The notes under the pieces are model-generated. The model had not been told where the DNA came from. It saw nothing but the letters and a program-made list of their open reading frames with translations, and searched no databases. A DNA stretch of 64,000 nucleotides, from positions 84,948 to 148,947 of the forward strand of contig NZ_AUDG01000008.1 in NCBI RefSeq assembly GCF_000425345.1, given 5' to 3'. The position numbers and the translations under genes were made by a program. Shown here piece by piece: positions 36,611 through 46,418 of this stretch (the first letter of the stretch is position 1; each line of letters starts with the position of its first letter). The stretch comes from Rheinheimera baltica DSM 14885 (GTDB lineage Bacteria; Pseudomonadota; Gammaproteobacteria; Enterobacterales; Alteromonadaceae).

Positions 36611-38886
36611 GTAAAGTTAATGTAAGCCGCAAACCAAAATCGGCCAACAAATCAGCGATAAAACCCTCAGCCTTGAGGAGCGGGTTAAAACGTACTGCCA
36701 TAGCACTATTAAAGCTGATGTTTGTGTTGCTACTGGTACTGTTGTTTTATCTGGTGTACCTCGATAGTAAAATAAGCAAAAAGTTTAGTGGTCAAAAATG
36801 GCAAGTGCCGGCGCAAATTTATGCCCAAAGTACAGAGCTGTTACCTGGTAAACTAATGACACAAGAACAGCTTATTGCTAAGCTAGACAACTTAAAATAT
36901 CAGCGCAATTCCAGCTTAACCGCTCCCGGGCAATATAGTGTTTCTCGCAATCATGTCACGGTGTATCGCCGGGCATTTACTTACGTCGACGGCTATGAAG
37001 CTGAGCAGCTATTTAGTGTTGAATTTAACCGCAGTGGCATCAATCGTATTACGCAACGCCAACAACAAGACCCTTTAAATTTTGCCAGGCTTGAACCGGA
37101 ACTGATTGACCATTTAGTGGCTGCGCAGCAAGAAGACCGGGAGCTAGTGCGATTAGAGCAGGTGCCTGAACGCTTTAAAGATACCTTATTGTTGGTAGAA
37201 GACCGCGACTTTTATCATCACCATGGTGTTTCACCACTGTCGGTTATGCGGGCATTGTGGGTAAACGCGGTAGCTGGACGCACGGTTCAGGGCGGTTCTA
37301 CGTTGACTCAGCAGCTAGCGAAAAATATGTATTTGAGCAGTGACCGCACACTATGGCGCAAAGCGAATGAGGCGCTGATTGCTATTGTATTAGATTATCG
37401 CTTTAACAAAGATCAAATCCTTGAAGCTTACTTAAATGAAGTATTTGTTGGACAAAACTACGCAAATGCGGTGCACGGAGTTGGCTTAGGCAGCCGGTTC
37501 TATTTTGGCAAACCACTTGGTGAACTTCAGCCGGCACAATATGCATTGCTCATCGGGTTGTTGAAGGGGCCTTCCTATTTTGATCCGCGCCGATACCCCG
37601 AGCGAGCCCAGCAGCGGCGTGATCTCATACTTCGTTTAATGTTTGAACAACACTTGTTAGACCGGACAGAGTATGAGCATGCCGTGCAGCAAGCTGTCGT
37701 GGTGATCCCTCGAAATCAGTATCTTAATACCGGTTTTGCGGCATATTTAGATGCCGTGAAAAAAGAGCTGCGCCAACTTAGTATTAATGCGGTAGATAAA
37801 GATCAGGGTATTAAAGTATTCACCTACCTTGATACTCAAGCTCAATTTTCGGCGGAGCGAGCCACAAAGACGCAACTGGCTGAGCTGCCATCAGAGCTAC
37901 AAGCTGCTGTTGTGGTTGCGAATTATCAATACGCTAAGATCATTGCTATGGTTGGCAGTAAAGATGCCGTGCAAGGTGGTTTTAACCGGGCTATTGATGC
38001 TAAAAGGCAAATTGGCAGTATCATTAAACCGGTGATTTATCTTGAGGCGTTGGCGCAGCGTGGCCGATACTCTTTGGCGTCGATATTACAAGACGAGCCG
38101 ATACGACTGCGCAGTAATGACCAGGACTGGCAGCCACAGAACTTTGATAAACAGTACCGTGGGCCGGTCATGTTAGTCGATGCGCTGGCGAACTCATTAA
38201 ATGTACCAACGGTAAGGCTTGGCTTGCAATTGGGCTTGCCTGCACTTAGTGATGGTTTACGCAAACTGGGCTTAAGACGCAAGGTAAAGCTACATCCTGC
38301 TGCCCTGCTCGGAGCTATAGAGCTTAGCCCGCTTGAAGTTACCCAGTTATACCAGACGATAGCCAATAATGGTTTGCATCAGCAGCTAACGACATTACAG
38401 GCGGTGACAGACAGTAATGGACATCCATTATATGTCCGTGAACATCCACTTACGCGCCGATATGAACAACAAGAAGTGTATCTATTGCAATATGCACTAA
38501 TGCAAGCCGCCAGCAGAGGTACAGCGAAATCGCTAAAAGCGGCGTTTCCAAGCACCGTCTTTGCGGGTAAAACTGGTACTTCAAGTGATTATCGGGACAG
38601 TTGGTTCGCGGGGTTCGATCAAGATACCTTAACAGCAGTGTGGTTAGGGCGTGATGATAACAATGCGATTGCCTTAACCGGGTCGACTGGCGCGTTAAAT
38701 GTGTTTAAACACTATTATCGCCTGCATGGCGCCAATTCATTGGTACGAGTGATGCCTGAACAGGTATCTTTACAGTCTTTTTCAATTAAAACGGGGTACT
38801 TACAGGGGAAAAATTGTTTTAACATATTGTTATTACCTGCGATTTCAGTTGAAATGCCTGCTATGACTGAATGTTTAGAAGAATAG
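36607..38886 (+). CDS. mrcB: PBP1b, bifunctional penicillin-binding protein
   Basis: A class A PBP that polymerises and cross-links peptidoglycan in the periplasm. The 759 residues comprise a basic cytoplasmic head, one membrane helix (about 36-54), a regulatory UB2H-like segment, the glycosyltransferase domain (VEDRDFYHHHGVSP with the catalytic Glu, and QGGSTLTQQLAKNMYL), and the transpeptidase domain with SIIK (active-site Ser), SLN and KTGTS. The protein ends soon after the transpeptidase domain. The ATG overlaps the hrpB stop. It is expected to need the outer-membrane activator LpoB, not encoded here. Confidence 0.96.
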   Translation: MSKVNVSRKPKSANKSAIKPSALRSGLKRTAIALLKLMFVLLLVLLFYLVYLDSKISKKFSGQKWQVPAQIYAQSTELLPGKLMTQEQLIAKLDNLKYQRNSSLTAPGQYSVSRNHVTVYRRAFTYVDGYEAEQLFSVEFNRSGINRITQRQQQDPLNFARLEPELIDHLVAAQQEDRELVRLEQVPERFKDTLLLVEDRDFYHHHGVSPLSVMRALWVNAVAGRTVQGGSTLTQQLAKNMYLSSDRTLWRKANEALIAIVLDYRFNKDQILEAYLNEVFVGQNYANAVHGVGLGSRFYFGKPLGELQPAQYALLIGLLKGPSYFDPRRYPERAQQRRDLILRLMFEQHLLDRTEYEHAVQQAVVVIPRNQYLNTGFAAYLDAVKKELRQLSINAVDKDQGIKVFTYLDTQAQFSAERATKTQLAELPSELQAAVVVANYQYAKIIAMVGSKDAVQGGFNRAIDAKRQIGSIIKPVIYLEALAQRGRYSLASILQDEPIRLRSNDQDWQPQNFDKQYRGPVMLVDALANSLNVPTVRLGLQLGLPALSDGLRKLGLRRKVKLHPAALLGAIELSPLEVTQLYQTIANNGLHQQLTTLQAVTDSNGHPLYVREHPLTRRYEQQEVYLLQYALMQAASRGTAKSLKAAFPSTVFAGKTGTSSDYRDSWFAGFDQDTLTAVWLGRDDNNAIALTGSTGALNVFKHYYRLHGANSLVRVMPEQVSLQSFSIKTGYLQGKNCFNILLLPAISVEMPAMTECLEE

Positions 38887-38910
38887 CTGCACTTGAATGA
38901 GATTATGGCG

Positions 38911-41061
38911 ATGAAACCTGATAACCCATTACAAGTAGGGCAATGGCAATATCTACCCGAGCAAGACAAACTGGTTCAGTTTGATGCGAACGGCAAAATT
39001 GCTGTTACCGCTGATTTGGATAATTTGTCACAAAAGGTAGCGAATTATTTTATCGCTAACGCGGGACGTTTAATTACCAAAGATGAGCTACTTGCTGATG
39101 TTTGGGGGATTCGTGATGTATCAGATGGCAGAGTTACACGGGTTATCCGTGTACTTCGCGTAGCGTTAGGGGACGATACCCGAGAACCGCGTTACATCGA
39201 AACCATTCCAAAGAGAGGCTATCGCTTTATTGCGCCGGTATCAGCGGTTGTAGTGCAAGAAATTCCTCCGGAAGAAACCGATACCGATAGCGATCAGCCG
39301 CAGCAAAACGTACCTAGTTCTACTTCAAAACGGCTACTATGGCTTGCTATGGCATTCCTCGTAACTTTGGCGGGTGTAAGTTGGTTGTTCTGGCCAGATA
39401 CCATGCCAGACTCAGCCGAACAGGCAATACCATTGCTGCGCTACACACCTATAACCTCTTTAGATGGGCTTGAGTTTTATCATAACGTGTCCGAAGACGA
39501 GCGCTATTTAGTTTATAGTTATGCCAGTCCAGAAAATGAAAATGTTACGGTGTTAATGCTGGAAGATTTACAAGAACACCGGCGAATACAAATTACAGAA
39601 GACTCTTACAGTAGTTTTGGTGCAGCTTTTAGTCCAGATGGAAAGCAGATTGCTTACCATAGAGGTTACCCGGATGGCCGTTGTAGTATCCGAATAGTTA
39701 ACTATAACCAAGCTTCTTTAGAAATTATCAGTGATACAGAACTATCTACTTGTGGTGAAAACTCATTATCCTCCCGACTAACTTGGTCTCCGGATGCAAA
39801 GTATGTAATTTACCCTTCAATGAGTGACAACAGACAAATGGCTTTAATGATGAAGCCTGTACTTGGCGGAGAGGCAGAGCAATTAACAAAACCACCACCA
39901 AGTAGCTTCGGTGATTATGCTGCAAGATTTTCATTTAAGGGTGACAAACTGGCTTTCCTCAGGGGCTCTGGCAGCTCGGCTCAACTATGGTTACTTAACC
40001 TAGTAAATAGGGAAATAAAGCTTTTAGTCGACGTTAGTGGCACTATGCCAGGCAATGTTGGCTGGTCTAGTGATGATGAAAATATTATTTACTCTTCCAC
40101 GTTGACAGCTTTAAGTAGCTTTAACCTTAATACTGGGACGTCATCTATTGTCGCATACATGGATAATAGTACTCGGGAAGTTCAGACGTTAAAAAACGGA
40201 AAGCTTTATGCAACCGTGGGGGATTACTCTCATATCAACATCAAAGAAGTTGCGAATGATCTTTCAGAGAAATCATCTCTAAATAAGGTGGTGTTTAGTT
40301 CTAATAGAAATGAAAGCCATGCAGAAGCGCACCCTACAAGAGATGATCAGGTAGCCGTCGTTTCAAGGCGGTCAGGGTTACCACAAGTCTGGCTATTTGA
40401 TTCAAATGGTGATCAACGACAACTTACCTTCTTTGAGAAAAACGAAAGAATTCGAAGTTTAGTGTACTCTCCAGATGGCAATAGTTTAATTGCTCAACTA
40501 GATAATGACATCTGGTTGTTGTCAGAAACTGGAGCGTTATCTAAATTGCCACTCGAGAATAATGTCATAACCTCTTTACCCTCTTGGGGCAGCTCAGGTG
40601 AATATATCTATTATGCCGAGTCAATAAATGGTCGATGGCAAATTGCCCGCTATGATATTTTAGAGCAGAGAATTGATGACAAGCCTTTTATACTTGATGC
40701 AGAGCTTTATTTGGAAAGTTATGACGGAAAATACAGTTTTTGGCGTGATGCTATCAATAAGAAATTTTATCTCAAACATTTAGACAGCGGTATTGTTGAG
40801 GAAACGCCTATTACTTTGCCGGAAAATCAGCTCTGGTATAAATTCCAGCAGAGAACTGAAGGAATTTATTTCGTAAAGTTAATAGAAGATATCTATTTTA
40901 AGCTGCAATACTATGACTTTGAAACCAGAGAGATTCTGGATGTGCTAGGTGAAACAACACTTTATCACCCACGTTTTAGTGTTTCTGCTGACGGTAAGCG
41001 GATTTATATATTGGAGTCTATGCGAGGAGACCTTGATATAGCTAGACTACAGTTACCATAG
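38911..41061 (+). CDS. CadC/ToxR-like transmembrane regulator with periplasmic beta-propeller
   Basis: About 717 residues. An N-terminal OmpR/PhoB-type winged helix (about 5-105; SQKVANYFIANAGRLITKDELLADVWG, VIRVLRVALGDD, ETIPKRGYRF) is followed by an acidic linker, one membrane helix (about 142-162, LLWLAMAFLVTLAGVSWLFWP), and a large periplasmic region with TolB/PD40-type propeller repeats (FSPDGKQIAYHR, WSPDAKYVIYPS, YSPDGNSLIAQL). This topology allows a periplasmic signal to control DNA binding at the membrane. Starts at TTG 38893, ATG 38905 and ATG 38911 are all in frame; 38911 has the best spacing to a GAG. It follows mrcB by few bases, but its function is unrelated. A second such gene lies at 41465. 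Confidence 0.85.
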   Translation: MKPDNPLQVGQWQYLPEQDKLVQFDANGKIAVTADLDNLSQKVANYFIANAGRLITKDELLADVWGIRDVSDGRVTRVIRVLRVALGDDTREPRYIETIPKRGYRFIAPVSAVVVQEIPPEETDTDSDQPQQNVPSSTSKRLLWLAMAFLVTLAGVSWLFWPDTMPDSAEQAIPLLRYTPITSLDGLEFYHNVSEDERYLVYSYASPENENVTVLMLEDLQEHRRIQITEDSYSSFGAAFSPDGKQIAYHRGYPDGRCSIRIVNYNQASLEIISDTELSTCGENSLSSRLTWSPDAKYVIYPSMSDNRQMALMMKPVLGGEAEQLTKPPPSSFGDYAARFSFKGDKLAFLRGSGSSAQLWLLNLVNREIKLLVDVSGTMPGNVGWSSDDENIIYSSTLTALSSFNLNTGTSSIVAYMDNSTREVQTLKNGKLYATVGDYSHINIKEVANDLSEKSSLNKVVFSSNRNESHAEAHPTRDDQVAVVSRRSGLPQVWLFDSNGDQRQLTFFEKNERIRSLVYSPDGNSLIAQLDNDIWLLSETGALSKLPLENNVITSLPSWGSSGEYIYYAESINGRWQIARYDILEQRIDDKPFILDAELYLESYDGKYSFWRDAINKKFYLKHLDSGIVEETPITLPENQLWYKFQQRTEGIYFVKLIEDIYFKLQYYDFETREILDVLGETTLYHPRFSVSADGKRIYILESMRGDLDIARLQLP

Positions 41062-41153
41062 GTTTTTTATTAGAATTTTATACTTTTTTCATTAAGCATC
41101 GTGGTGAGATGTTGTCTAACGTTTATTAGGCCAACAATCAAAGGATGCTCTAT

Positions 41154-41378
41154 ATGAAAATTAAATTTTTAATAGCAACAATTTCTGCCATCGCTTGCAT
41201 GACTTTACTAACGTCGAATAATAGTAGTCAGGTTAATATCAATGATTCAGTTGATGAGTCTTTAATTGCTTGTATGTGGCATCCTTATTGTGGTGAACCA
41301 GATATCTACAGTCCTGTAGCACAGCCAGAAGACAAGAAAACAGACACCAAAGATACTAAAGACATCAAACTTGCCTGA
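41154..41378 (+). CDS. Small exported peptide of unknown function
   Basis: A 74-residue protein (from ATG 41154, nine bases after AAGG; ATG 41145 is also in frame). It has a basic start (MKIK), a short hydrophobic core to about residue 20, then a polar region. A compact CMWHPYCGEPD motif with two Cys (about 41-51) is followed by a Lys/Asp-rich tail (KKTDTKDTKDIK). AIAC at the end of the core could be a weak lipobox; otherwise it is a secreted or periplasmic peptide. I do not recognise a family. It lies between two genes for membrane regulators that have periplasmic sensor domains, all on one strand. Confidence 0.6.
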   Translation: MKIKFLIATISAIACMTLLTSNNSSQVNINDSVDESLIACMWHPYCGEPDIYSPVAQPEDKKTDTKDTKDIKLA

Positions 41379-41425
41379 TACATTGTCTTACAATTAGAAA
41401 CGCTAAACATTTCTTATGCTTAAGG

Positions 41426-41459
41426 TATAATCCGCCCTAACATTTACATGTTGGGCGGA
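41426..41459 (+). promoter_or_regulatory. -10 element and palindrome before the second regulator gene
   Basis: A perfect TATAAT (41426-41431) runs directly into TCCGCCC (41431-41437), which pairs with GGGCGGA (41453-41459); AACA/TGTT extends the stem on the inside. The right arm contains the only possible ribosome site, five bases before ATG 41465. If transcription starts upstream, the RNA hairpin would hide the ribosome site; if it starts just after the TATAAT, the element is a DNA operator. Confidence 0.5.
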
Positions 41460-41464
41460 CCTTA

Positions 41465-43552
41465 ATGTCAAATTTGGACCCACTGGTACAGATTGGCGAC
41501 TGGTATTATCAGGTCGTTTATGGTGAGTTGTGGCCCATTACAATTGCTAAACCAGAGTCGCCACTGCGACTTGAACCTCGTTTGCATAGCCTGCTAAATT
41601 TCTTTTTACGTCATCCCAATACGTTACTGGCCAAAGACACGCTAATTGATAAAGTATGGCCTACTGAAGAAGGCACCGACGCTGCTGTAATGCGTGCAGT
41701 AGGTGCGCTACGCAAAGTACTCGGTGATGATGTTCGTTCCCCAATCTATATTGCAACCGTGTCTAAGAAAGGCTATTGCTGGCTTGCAGAAATTAAACCG
41801 GTTGAACAGCTAGCGCCTTGCTTAGAGGCAGATGATACTGCCAGTGTCTCAACGACCAGTTCCCCGGCATTGTTGGGCGATAAAAAATTGGCATGGTCAT
41901 GGCGAGCTATCAATCTTACAGCCGGTGCTGTTTTGCTATGCTGTGCCAGTTTGGCCTATGTGTTAGCAAAATATACTGCAGAGCCGCTGGTGCGGTTACC
42001 GGATATTATTACGCCTATAAGCGCCCTTAGTGGCGAGGAATACTGGCCTTTAGTCAATAGCTCAGCTAGCCATGTAGTCTATCAGTATAAAGGCCCACAG
42101 CAGCCGTGGTTGAATTGGAGCATACAGTCACTGGCAGATTTAAAAGTTGAGCATCTGCCACAGCAATACCTTGCCTTGTCGCAACCTGTTTGGTTTGATG
42201 AACAGGAATTGCTCTTCAGAGCACGCAGTCAATCAGATTCTTGTGCATTTTATCGCCAGCAATTATTGCCAACTGCAGGGCCTGCGCAGCTATTGCAACA
42301 ATGGCCATGCTATCAAGTGCTAACACAAGCTCTGGTGCGTTGGCACGAGCAGTGGCTATGGGCAGACATTGAACCTGAAACAGCAGATATCTTGTTATTC
42401 GCTTCACCGTTGCAAGCGACTGCAAAACAAGTAAACCGTATCAGCCATAATTGGCGACAGTTAAATGGTTTGTTGTTATCTGATAATACCTTGTATTTAT
42501 TGGTGCAGTTGGGTGGTAACAGCAGTGCCGTGTATCGTTTATCGCTGCCCGATGGCCAGCCTGAACGTATAATTGCTTTTCCCTATTTGGTTAAGGAATT
42601 TTCTTGGTGGAGCAAAGATCAGTTGTTGCTGTCGGCTGTGGGTTCAGAGCTGGAAATACTTGATCTTAACAGTATGGCAATGCAACGTTTAGGTCCGCTA
42701 ACGGTTAGTTTGGCTCAAGCAAGCAGGGCACCTGGCAAGGTGCTGGCAACACAATATCTGGATTACACCACAGATATTTATCATTTTGCTGCTGAGGAAC
42801 AACAGCAACAAGTCTCATTGCACCTTACTCCCTGGCATGTGAGCAATCGAAGTGAACGTTTGTTAGCCGTTTCGGAATACGGCACTGCTTTTGTTTCTGA
42901 TCGAACCGGCCATGGTCAGGTTTGGTTAGCACAGGGCAAAAATAGCACACAATTAACCTGGTTGACCGAGCAACAGCAAGTGCAGCAACTGCTTTGGCAT
43001 AAGGGGGAGCTGCTATTGGTGATCAACAACCAGTTGTTTCAATTAAAACTGCAAAGTAGTGAGTTAACGCTGTATCCGGGAGATATTAGCAGCCAGGGGC
43101 GTTTTAGTAGTTGTGACAACCGCTTGTACTGGACTGCACTGACAAACGCGGGTTGGCAGTTGTTTACTGAAACGGATAAGGGACATCATTTAGTACAACA
43201 AGATGTTGTAGATGTGCGCTGTGCACCTGGCACAGGGGTCGTTATTCAGCTTCCCGGGCAAAATCAGTTAGCGCTGTTACAAGAAGAGCGCCGCGTAGAT
43301 TTGCCTGTTGAGCTTAATTGGCGCCAGCTGTCACCTGAGCAATGGTTTGTAGATACCTCCGGTATCTATTGGCTTGAACCAAACCGTGCGGGCTTGGGGG
43401 CATACCTTTGGAATAAGCAGGAAGTTAATGTCAGCCCTTGGTTAAGCCAACAATGGCCTGAGGCTATTTATAGTAACGGACGTGGAATTGGCTATGTCGT
43501 ACAGTCTAGACCATACGACACAGATATTGTTTGGTTACAAAACCGCCGTTAA
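41465..43552 (+). CDS. CadC/ToxR-like transmembrane regulator with periplasmic propeller-like domain
   Basis: A 695-residue protein of the same plan as the one at 38911. The winged helix is at about 10-105 ([62 protein letters not shown]). A linker of about 35 residues follows, then one membrane helix (about 148-170) and a periplasmic region of about 520 residues with Trp/Gln-rich beta repeats that look like a divergent propeller. Sequence identity to the first regulator is limited outside the DNA-binding domain, so they are not recent copies. Its stop shares the TTAA palindrome with the hemL stop on the other strand. Signal and targets are unknown. Confidence 0.85.
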   Translation: MSNLDPLVQIGDWYYQVVYGELWPITIAKPESPLRLEPRLHSLLNFFLRHPNTLLAKDTLIDKVWPTEEGTDAAVMRAVGALRKVLGDDVRSPIYIATVSKKGYCWLAEIKPVEQLAPCLEADDTASVSTTSSPALLGDKKLAWSWRAINLTAGAVLLCCASLAYVLAKYTAEPLVRLPDIITPISALSGEEYWPLVNSSASHVVYQYKGPQQPWLNWSIQSLADLKVEHLPQQYLALSQPVWFDEQELLFRARSQSDSCAFYRQQLLPTAGPAQLLQQWPCYQVLTQALVRWHEQWLWADIEPETADILLFASPLQATAKQVNRISHNWRQLNGLLLSDNTLYLLVQLGGNSSAVYRLSLPDGQPERIIAFPYLVKEFSWWSKDQLLLSAVGSELEILDLNSMAMQRLGPLTVSLAQASRAPGKVLATQYLDYTTDIYHFAAEEQQQQVSLHLTPWHVSNRSERLLAVSEYGTAFVSDRTGHGQVWLAQGKNSTQLTWLTEQQQVQQLLWHKGELLLVINNQLFQLKLQSSELTLYPGDISSQGRFSSCDNRLYWTALTNAGWQLFTETDKGHHLVQQDVVDVRCAPGTGVVIQLPGQNQLALLQEERRVDLPVELNWRQLSPEQWFVDTSGIYWLEPNRAGLGAYLWNKQEVNVSPWLSQQWPEAIYSNGRGIGYVVQSRPYDTDIVWLQNRR

Positions 43553-44829
43553 AGTTGTTTAAAAGCCAAATCTGCTGCAGCAATAGTGGCTGACAGATCG
43601 TCATCTGAATGGGCCAAAGACAAGAAACCGGCTTCATATGCAGACGGGGCCAGGTAAATACCTTGTTGCAGCATTAAATGGAAAAAGCGCTTAAATGCTT
43701 CAATGTTACACTCTGTGGCTTGCTTGAAATTGGTAACAGAGGTTTCTGCGCTAAAAAACAGTCCAAACATCCCACCGACCTGATTCGTGGTCATAGGAAC
43801 GCCATTTCGAGCTGCAGCGGCAGAAATACCGTTAATCAGTTGGGTAGTTTTAGCCGTGAGCGCATCATAAACTCCAGGTTTACTGATTTCAGTTAACGCA
43901 GCCAGGCCAGCAGCCATGGCAATAGGATTGCCCGAGAGTGTACCTGCCTGATATACCGGACCAAGCGGGGCAATATGCTGCATTATATCTCGTCTGCCGC
44001 CAAAGGCGCCAACAGGCATACCGCCACCGATAATTTTACCCAGTGTCGTTAAGTCAGGTTTTACGTTATACACCGCCTGTGCACCACCCAGCGCTACACG
44101 AAAACCTGTCATTACTTCATCAAATATTAAGACCGCACCGTACTGATCGCATAACTGGCGTAAACCTTGTAAAAAGCCAGGCGCGGGAGGAATACAATTC
44201 ATATTGCCGGCGACAGGTTCAACGATAATACATGCAATATCGTTACCCTGCTCAGCAAACAATTGTGCTAACTGCGGTAGGTTGTTAAATTCACTTGTTA
44301 AAGTGTACTTAGCAAAATCTGCCGGTACGCCAGGAGAATTAGGCACACCCAGTGTTAAGGCGCCGGAACCGGCTTTAACCAATAATGAATCGGCGTGACC
44401 GTGATAACAGCCTTCGAATTTTACAATGGTGTTGCGCCCGGTATAGCCGCGAGCTAAACGTATTGCACTCATGGTAGCTTCCGTACCGGAGCTTACCATG
44501 CGTACCATTTCCATACTGGGCACCAAGGTGCTGACTAGCTCCGCCATAGTGACTTCCGCCGGGCAGGGAGCGCCGAAACTTAACCCTTTGGCCGCGGCAT
44601 CTATTACGGCCTGTCGAATTGCGGGATGGTTGTGGCCTAGTAACATGGGGCCCCATGAGCCGATATAGTCTATATAACGTTTACCATCAACATCATATAA
44701 ATATGCACCATCGGCACGGTCAATAAATATTGGTGTGCCACCTACGCTTTTAAAGGCACGAACTGGCGAGTTTACGCCGCCGGGAATAGTATGCTGTGCA
44801 CGTTGAAATAATTCTGCAGATAAAGACAT
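43549..44829 (-). CDS. hemL: HemL, glutamate-1-semialdehyde 2,1-aminomutase
   Basis: A PLP enzyme producing 5-aminolevulinate for heme synthesis by the C5 pathway. The 426 residues include [18 protein letters not shown] near the N-terminus, [59 protein letters not shown], and the PLP Lys in [18 protein letters not shown]. It lies 47 bases downstream of pyrB on the same strand and may be read through from it. Its last codon overlaps the convergent regulator gene at TTAA. Confidence 0.97.
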   Translation of the reverse strand: MSLSAELFQRAQHTIPGGVNSPVRAFKSVGGTPIFIDRADGAYLYDVDGKRYIDYIGSWGPMLLGHNHPAIRQAVIDAAAKGLSFGAPCPAEVTMAELVSTLVPSMEMVRMVSSGTEATMSAIRLARGYTGRNTIVKFEGCYHGHADSLLVKAGSGALTLGVPNSPGVPADFAKYTLTSEFNNLPQLAQLFAEQGNDIACIIVEPVAGNMNCIPPAPGFLQGLRQLCDQYGAVLIFDEVMTGFRVALGGAQAVYNVKPDLTTLGKIIGGGMPVGAFGGRRDIMQHIAPLGPVYQAGTLSGNPIAMAAGLAALTEISKPGVYDALTAKTTQLINGISAAAARNGVPMTTNQVGGMFGLFFSAETSVTNFKQATECNIEAFKRFFHLMLQQGIYLAPSAYEAGFLSLAHSDDDLSATIAAADLAFKQL

Positions 44830-44876
44830 AAAACAGGTTCCAGTAGTTAAGATAAATAAGGACAGGTATAGCGAGG

Positions 44877-45890
44877 CTAACCGCTGTGCTTATTGCTGTA
44901 CCATGGTACAGCGCATTCATATTTGGTAAGAAGGTGTTCAACACCCAGCGTCAGAGCGAACAGTGCCATACGCACCAGAATGCCGTTGTCGGCTTGGCGG
45001 AAAATAGCTAAATTGGGGTTCAGGTTTAAATCGTTGTCCAGCTCGTTAGCTTCCATACGGGAGTCGCGCGGTAACGGATGCATTATCACAGTATTAGACT
45101 TGCAGTAGCGGGTATAAATTTCTTGATTTAAGCGAAATTTGCCGCGATATAAATTAGCTTCTTCTTTCGATGGGAAGCGCTCTTCCTGAATGCGTGTTTG
45201 GTACACAATATCTGCATTGAGATTACCTTCCAACGCATCAGTAACGGTTACCTGGTGCCCAGCACTTTGTATGGCATCAACAATGTCTGAAGGCATTGCA
45301 AGCTCTTGTGGCGATATCAGCGTAAAGCGTAAATTTTTGTATAATTTTAAAAGCTTAGACAGCGAATGTACGGTTCGGCCAAATTTTAAATCACCGACCA
45401 TGGCGATGTGCATGCCATCAATAGTTTGGCCGCTAGATGCCAGTTCGCGTTCAATCGTGAACAGATCCAACAGTGCTTGTGTTGGATGCTCATTGGCTCC
45501 GTCGCCACCATTGAGTACGGGTACTCTGCTGCCTAAGGCGAATTCTGCGACAGAGCCTGCTTGTGGATGACGCATGGCAATTACATCGCTGTAACTACTA
45601 ATCACTCGTGCGGTGTCAAATAACGATTCACCTTTTGATAAAGCAGACGACTCCATGCCGGTAGTTTCACGGACTTCACCACCCAATAGGTTAAAGGCAC
45701 AGCCAAAACTAACCCGAGTGCGCGTACTGGGTTCAAAAAACAGATTACCTAAAATGGCGCCTTCAAGCACTTTAGTGCGTTTTTGCCGGCTGGCATAAGG
45801 CTGCATTTGATGCGCAATATTAAAAACATGTTGAATGGTGTCGCGATCAAACTGGCTTACTGAGAGGATGTGTTCGCCTTTAAAGCTCAT
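44877..45890 (-). CDS. pyrB: PyrB, aspartate carbamoyltransferase catalytic chain
   Basis: Joins carbamoyl phosphate and aspartate in pyrimidine synthesis. The 337 residues carry the carbamoyl-phosphate loop [50 protein letters not shown], and [15 protein letters not shown]. It is about 25 residues longer than E. coli PyrB, mostly at the C-terminus and in loops. No pyrI regulatory-chain gene lies next to it. A -10 element (TATAAT at 45954-45949 on the minus strand) lies about 60 bases upstream. Confidence 0.95.
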   Translation of the reverse strand: MSFKGEHILSVSQFDRDTIQHVFNIAHQMQPYASRQKRTKVLEGAILGNLFFEPSTRTRVSFGCAFNLLGGEVRETTGMESSALSKGESLFDTARVISSYSDVIAMRHPQAGSVAEFALGSRVPVLNGGDGANEHPTQALLDLFTIERELASSGQTIDGMHIAMVGDLKFGRTVHSLSKLLKLYKNLRFTLISPQELAMPSDIVDAIQSAGHQVTVTDALEGNLNADIVYQTRIQEERFPSKEEANLYRGKFRLNQEIYTRYCKSNTVIMHPLPRDSRMEANELDNDLNLNPNLAIFRQADNGILVRMALFALTLGVEHLLTKYECAVPWYSNKHSG

Positions 45891-45943
45891 AGTCAGTGCT
45901 CTTTTCGCTGAGAATTAACGGAGGCCGGAACCGGCATTGGACC

Positions 45944-45959
45944 GCGTCATTATACGCGA
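45944..45959 (-). promoter_or_regulatory. pyrB promoter -10 within a palindrome
   Basis: On the minus strand TATAAT (45954-45949) lies inside the palindrome CGCGT-N6-ACGCG (45944-45959). No strong -35 is seen at 17 bases. A further GCCGG/CCGGC hairpin lies between this element and the pyrB ATG (45923-45934). Confidence 0.45.
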
Positions 45960-45986
45960 AAAATTCAACCAAAAGCGAATATCCGC

Positions 45987-46418
45987 CTACATTGGCTTTA
46001 AATAAGCTAACAGGATAATCGCTAATAATATAAGCACAGGAACCTCATTAAAAATGCGGTAAAATTTTGCACTGCGCGTGTTGCGATTATGTTTAAAGTC
46101 TGCCAGAAGTTTAAAACAATAAATGTGGTAGCCATAAAGCAGAGTGACCAGTGCTAACTTGTAATGTAGCCAGTGACTTACTTTAAACCACGCTGCACCA
46201 TAGCTGTAAATAAGCAGTAAGCCAAACACTAATGTTAACAATGCGAATGGCGTAACAAAATACAATAAACGCCGCGCCATAATTTTAAATTCGGCATCAC
46301 AGTCAGGGCTTTGGGTTGCAGCGTGATACACGAAAATTCGGGGCAGATAGAAAATGCCAGCAAACCACGCTACCATAAAAAAAACATGCAGTGCTTTGAA
46401 CACTAAAATAGTTGTCAT
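45987..46418 (-). CDS. hemJ: HemJ-type protoporphyrinogen oxidase
   Basis: A 143-residue inner-membrane protein with four hydrophobic helices. LHVFFMVAWFAGIFYLPRIFVYH, with its conserved His and Arg, marks the HemJ (UPF0093) family, which oxidises protoporphyrinogen IX where HemG and HemY are absent. RRLLYFVTPFALLTLVFGLLL and WLHYKLALVTLLYGYH follow. The ATG overlaps the stop of the CLC gene (ATGA), so it is translationally coupled to it. hemL lies two genes downstream on the same strand. Family membership is well supported; enzyme function comes from work on homologues. Confidence 0.85.
   Translation of the reverse strand: MTTILVFKALHVFFMVAWFAGIFYLPRIFVYHAATQSPDCDAEFKIMARRLLYFVTPFALLTLVFGLLLIYSYGAAWFKVSHWLHYKLALVTLLYGYHIYCFKLLADFKHNRNTRSAKFYRIFNEVPVLILLAIILLAYLKPM

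Noticed and set aside
38893..41061. First membrane regulator as part of the mrcB operon by function
   Set aside because: It is only a few bases after mrcB, but its domains concern gene control and nothing links it to peptidoglycan synthesis beyond proximity.
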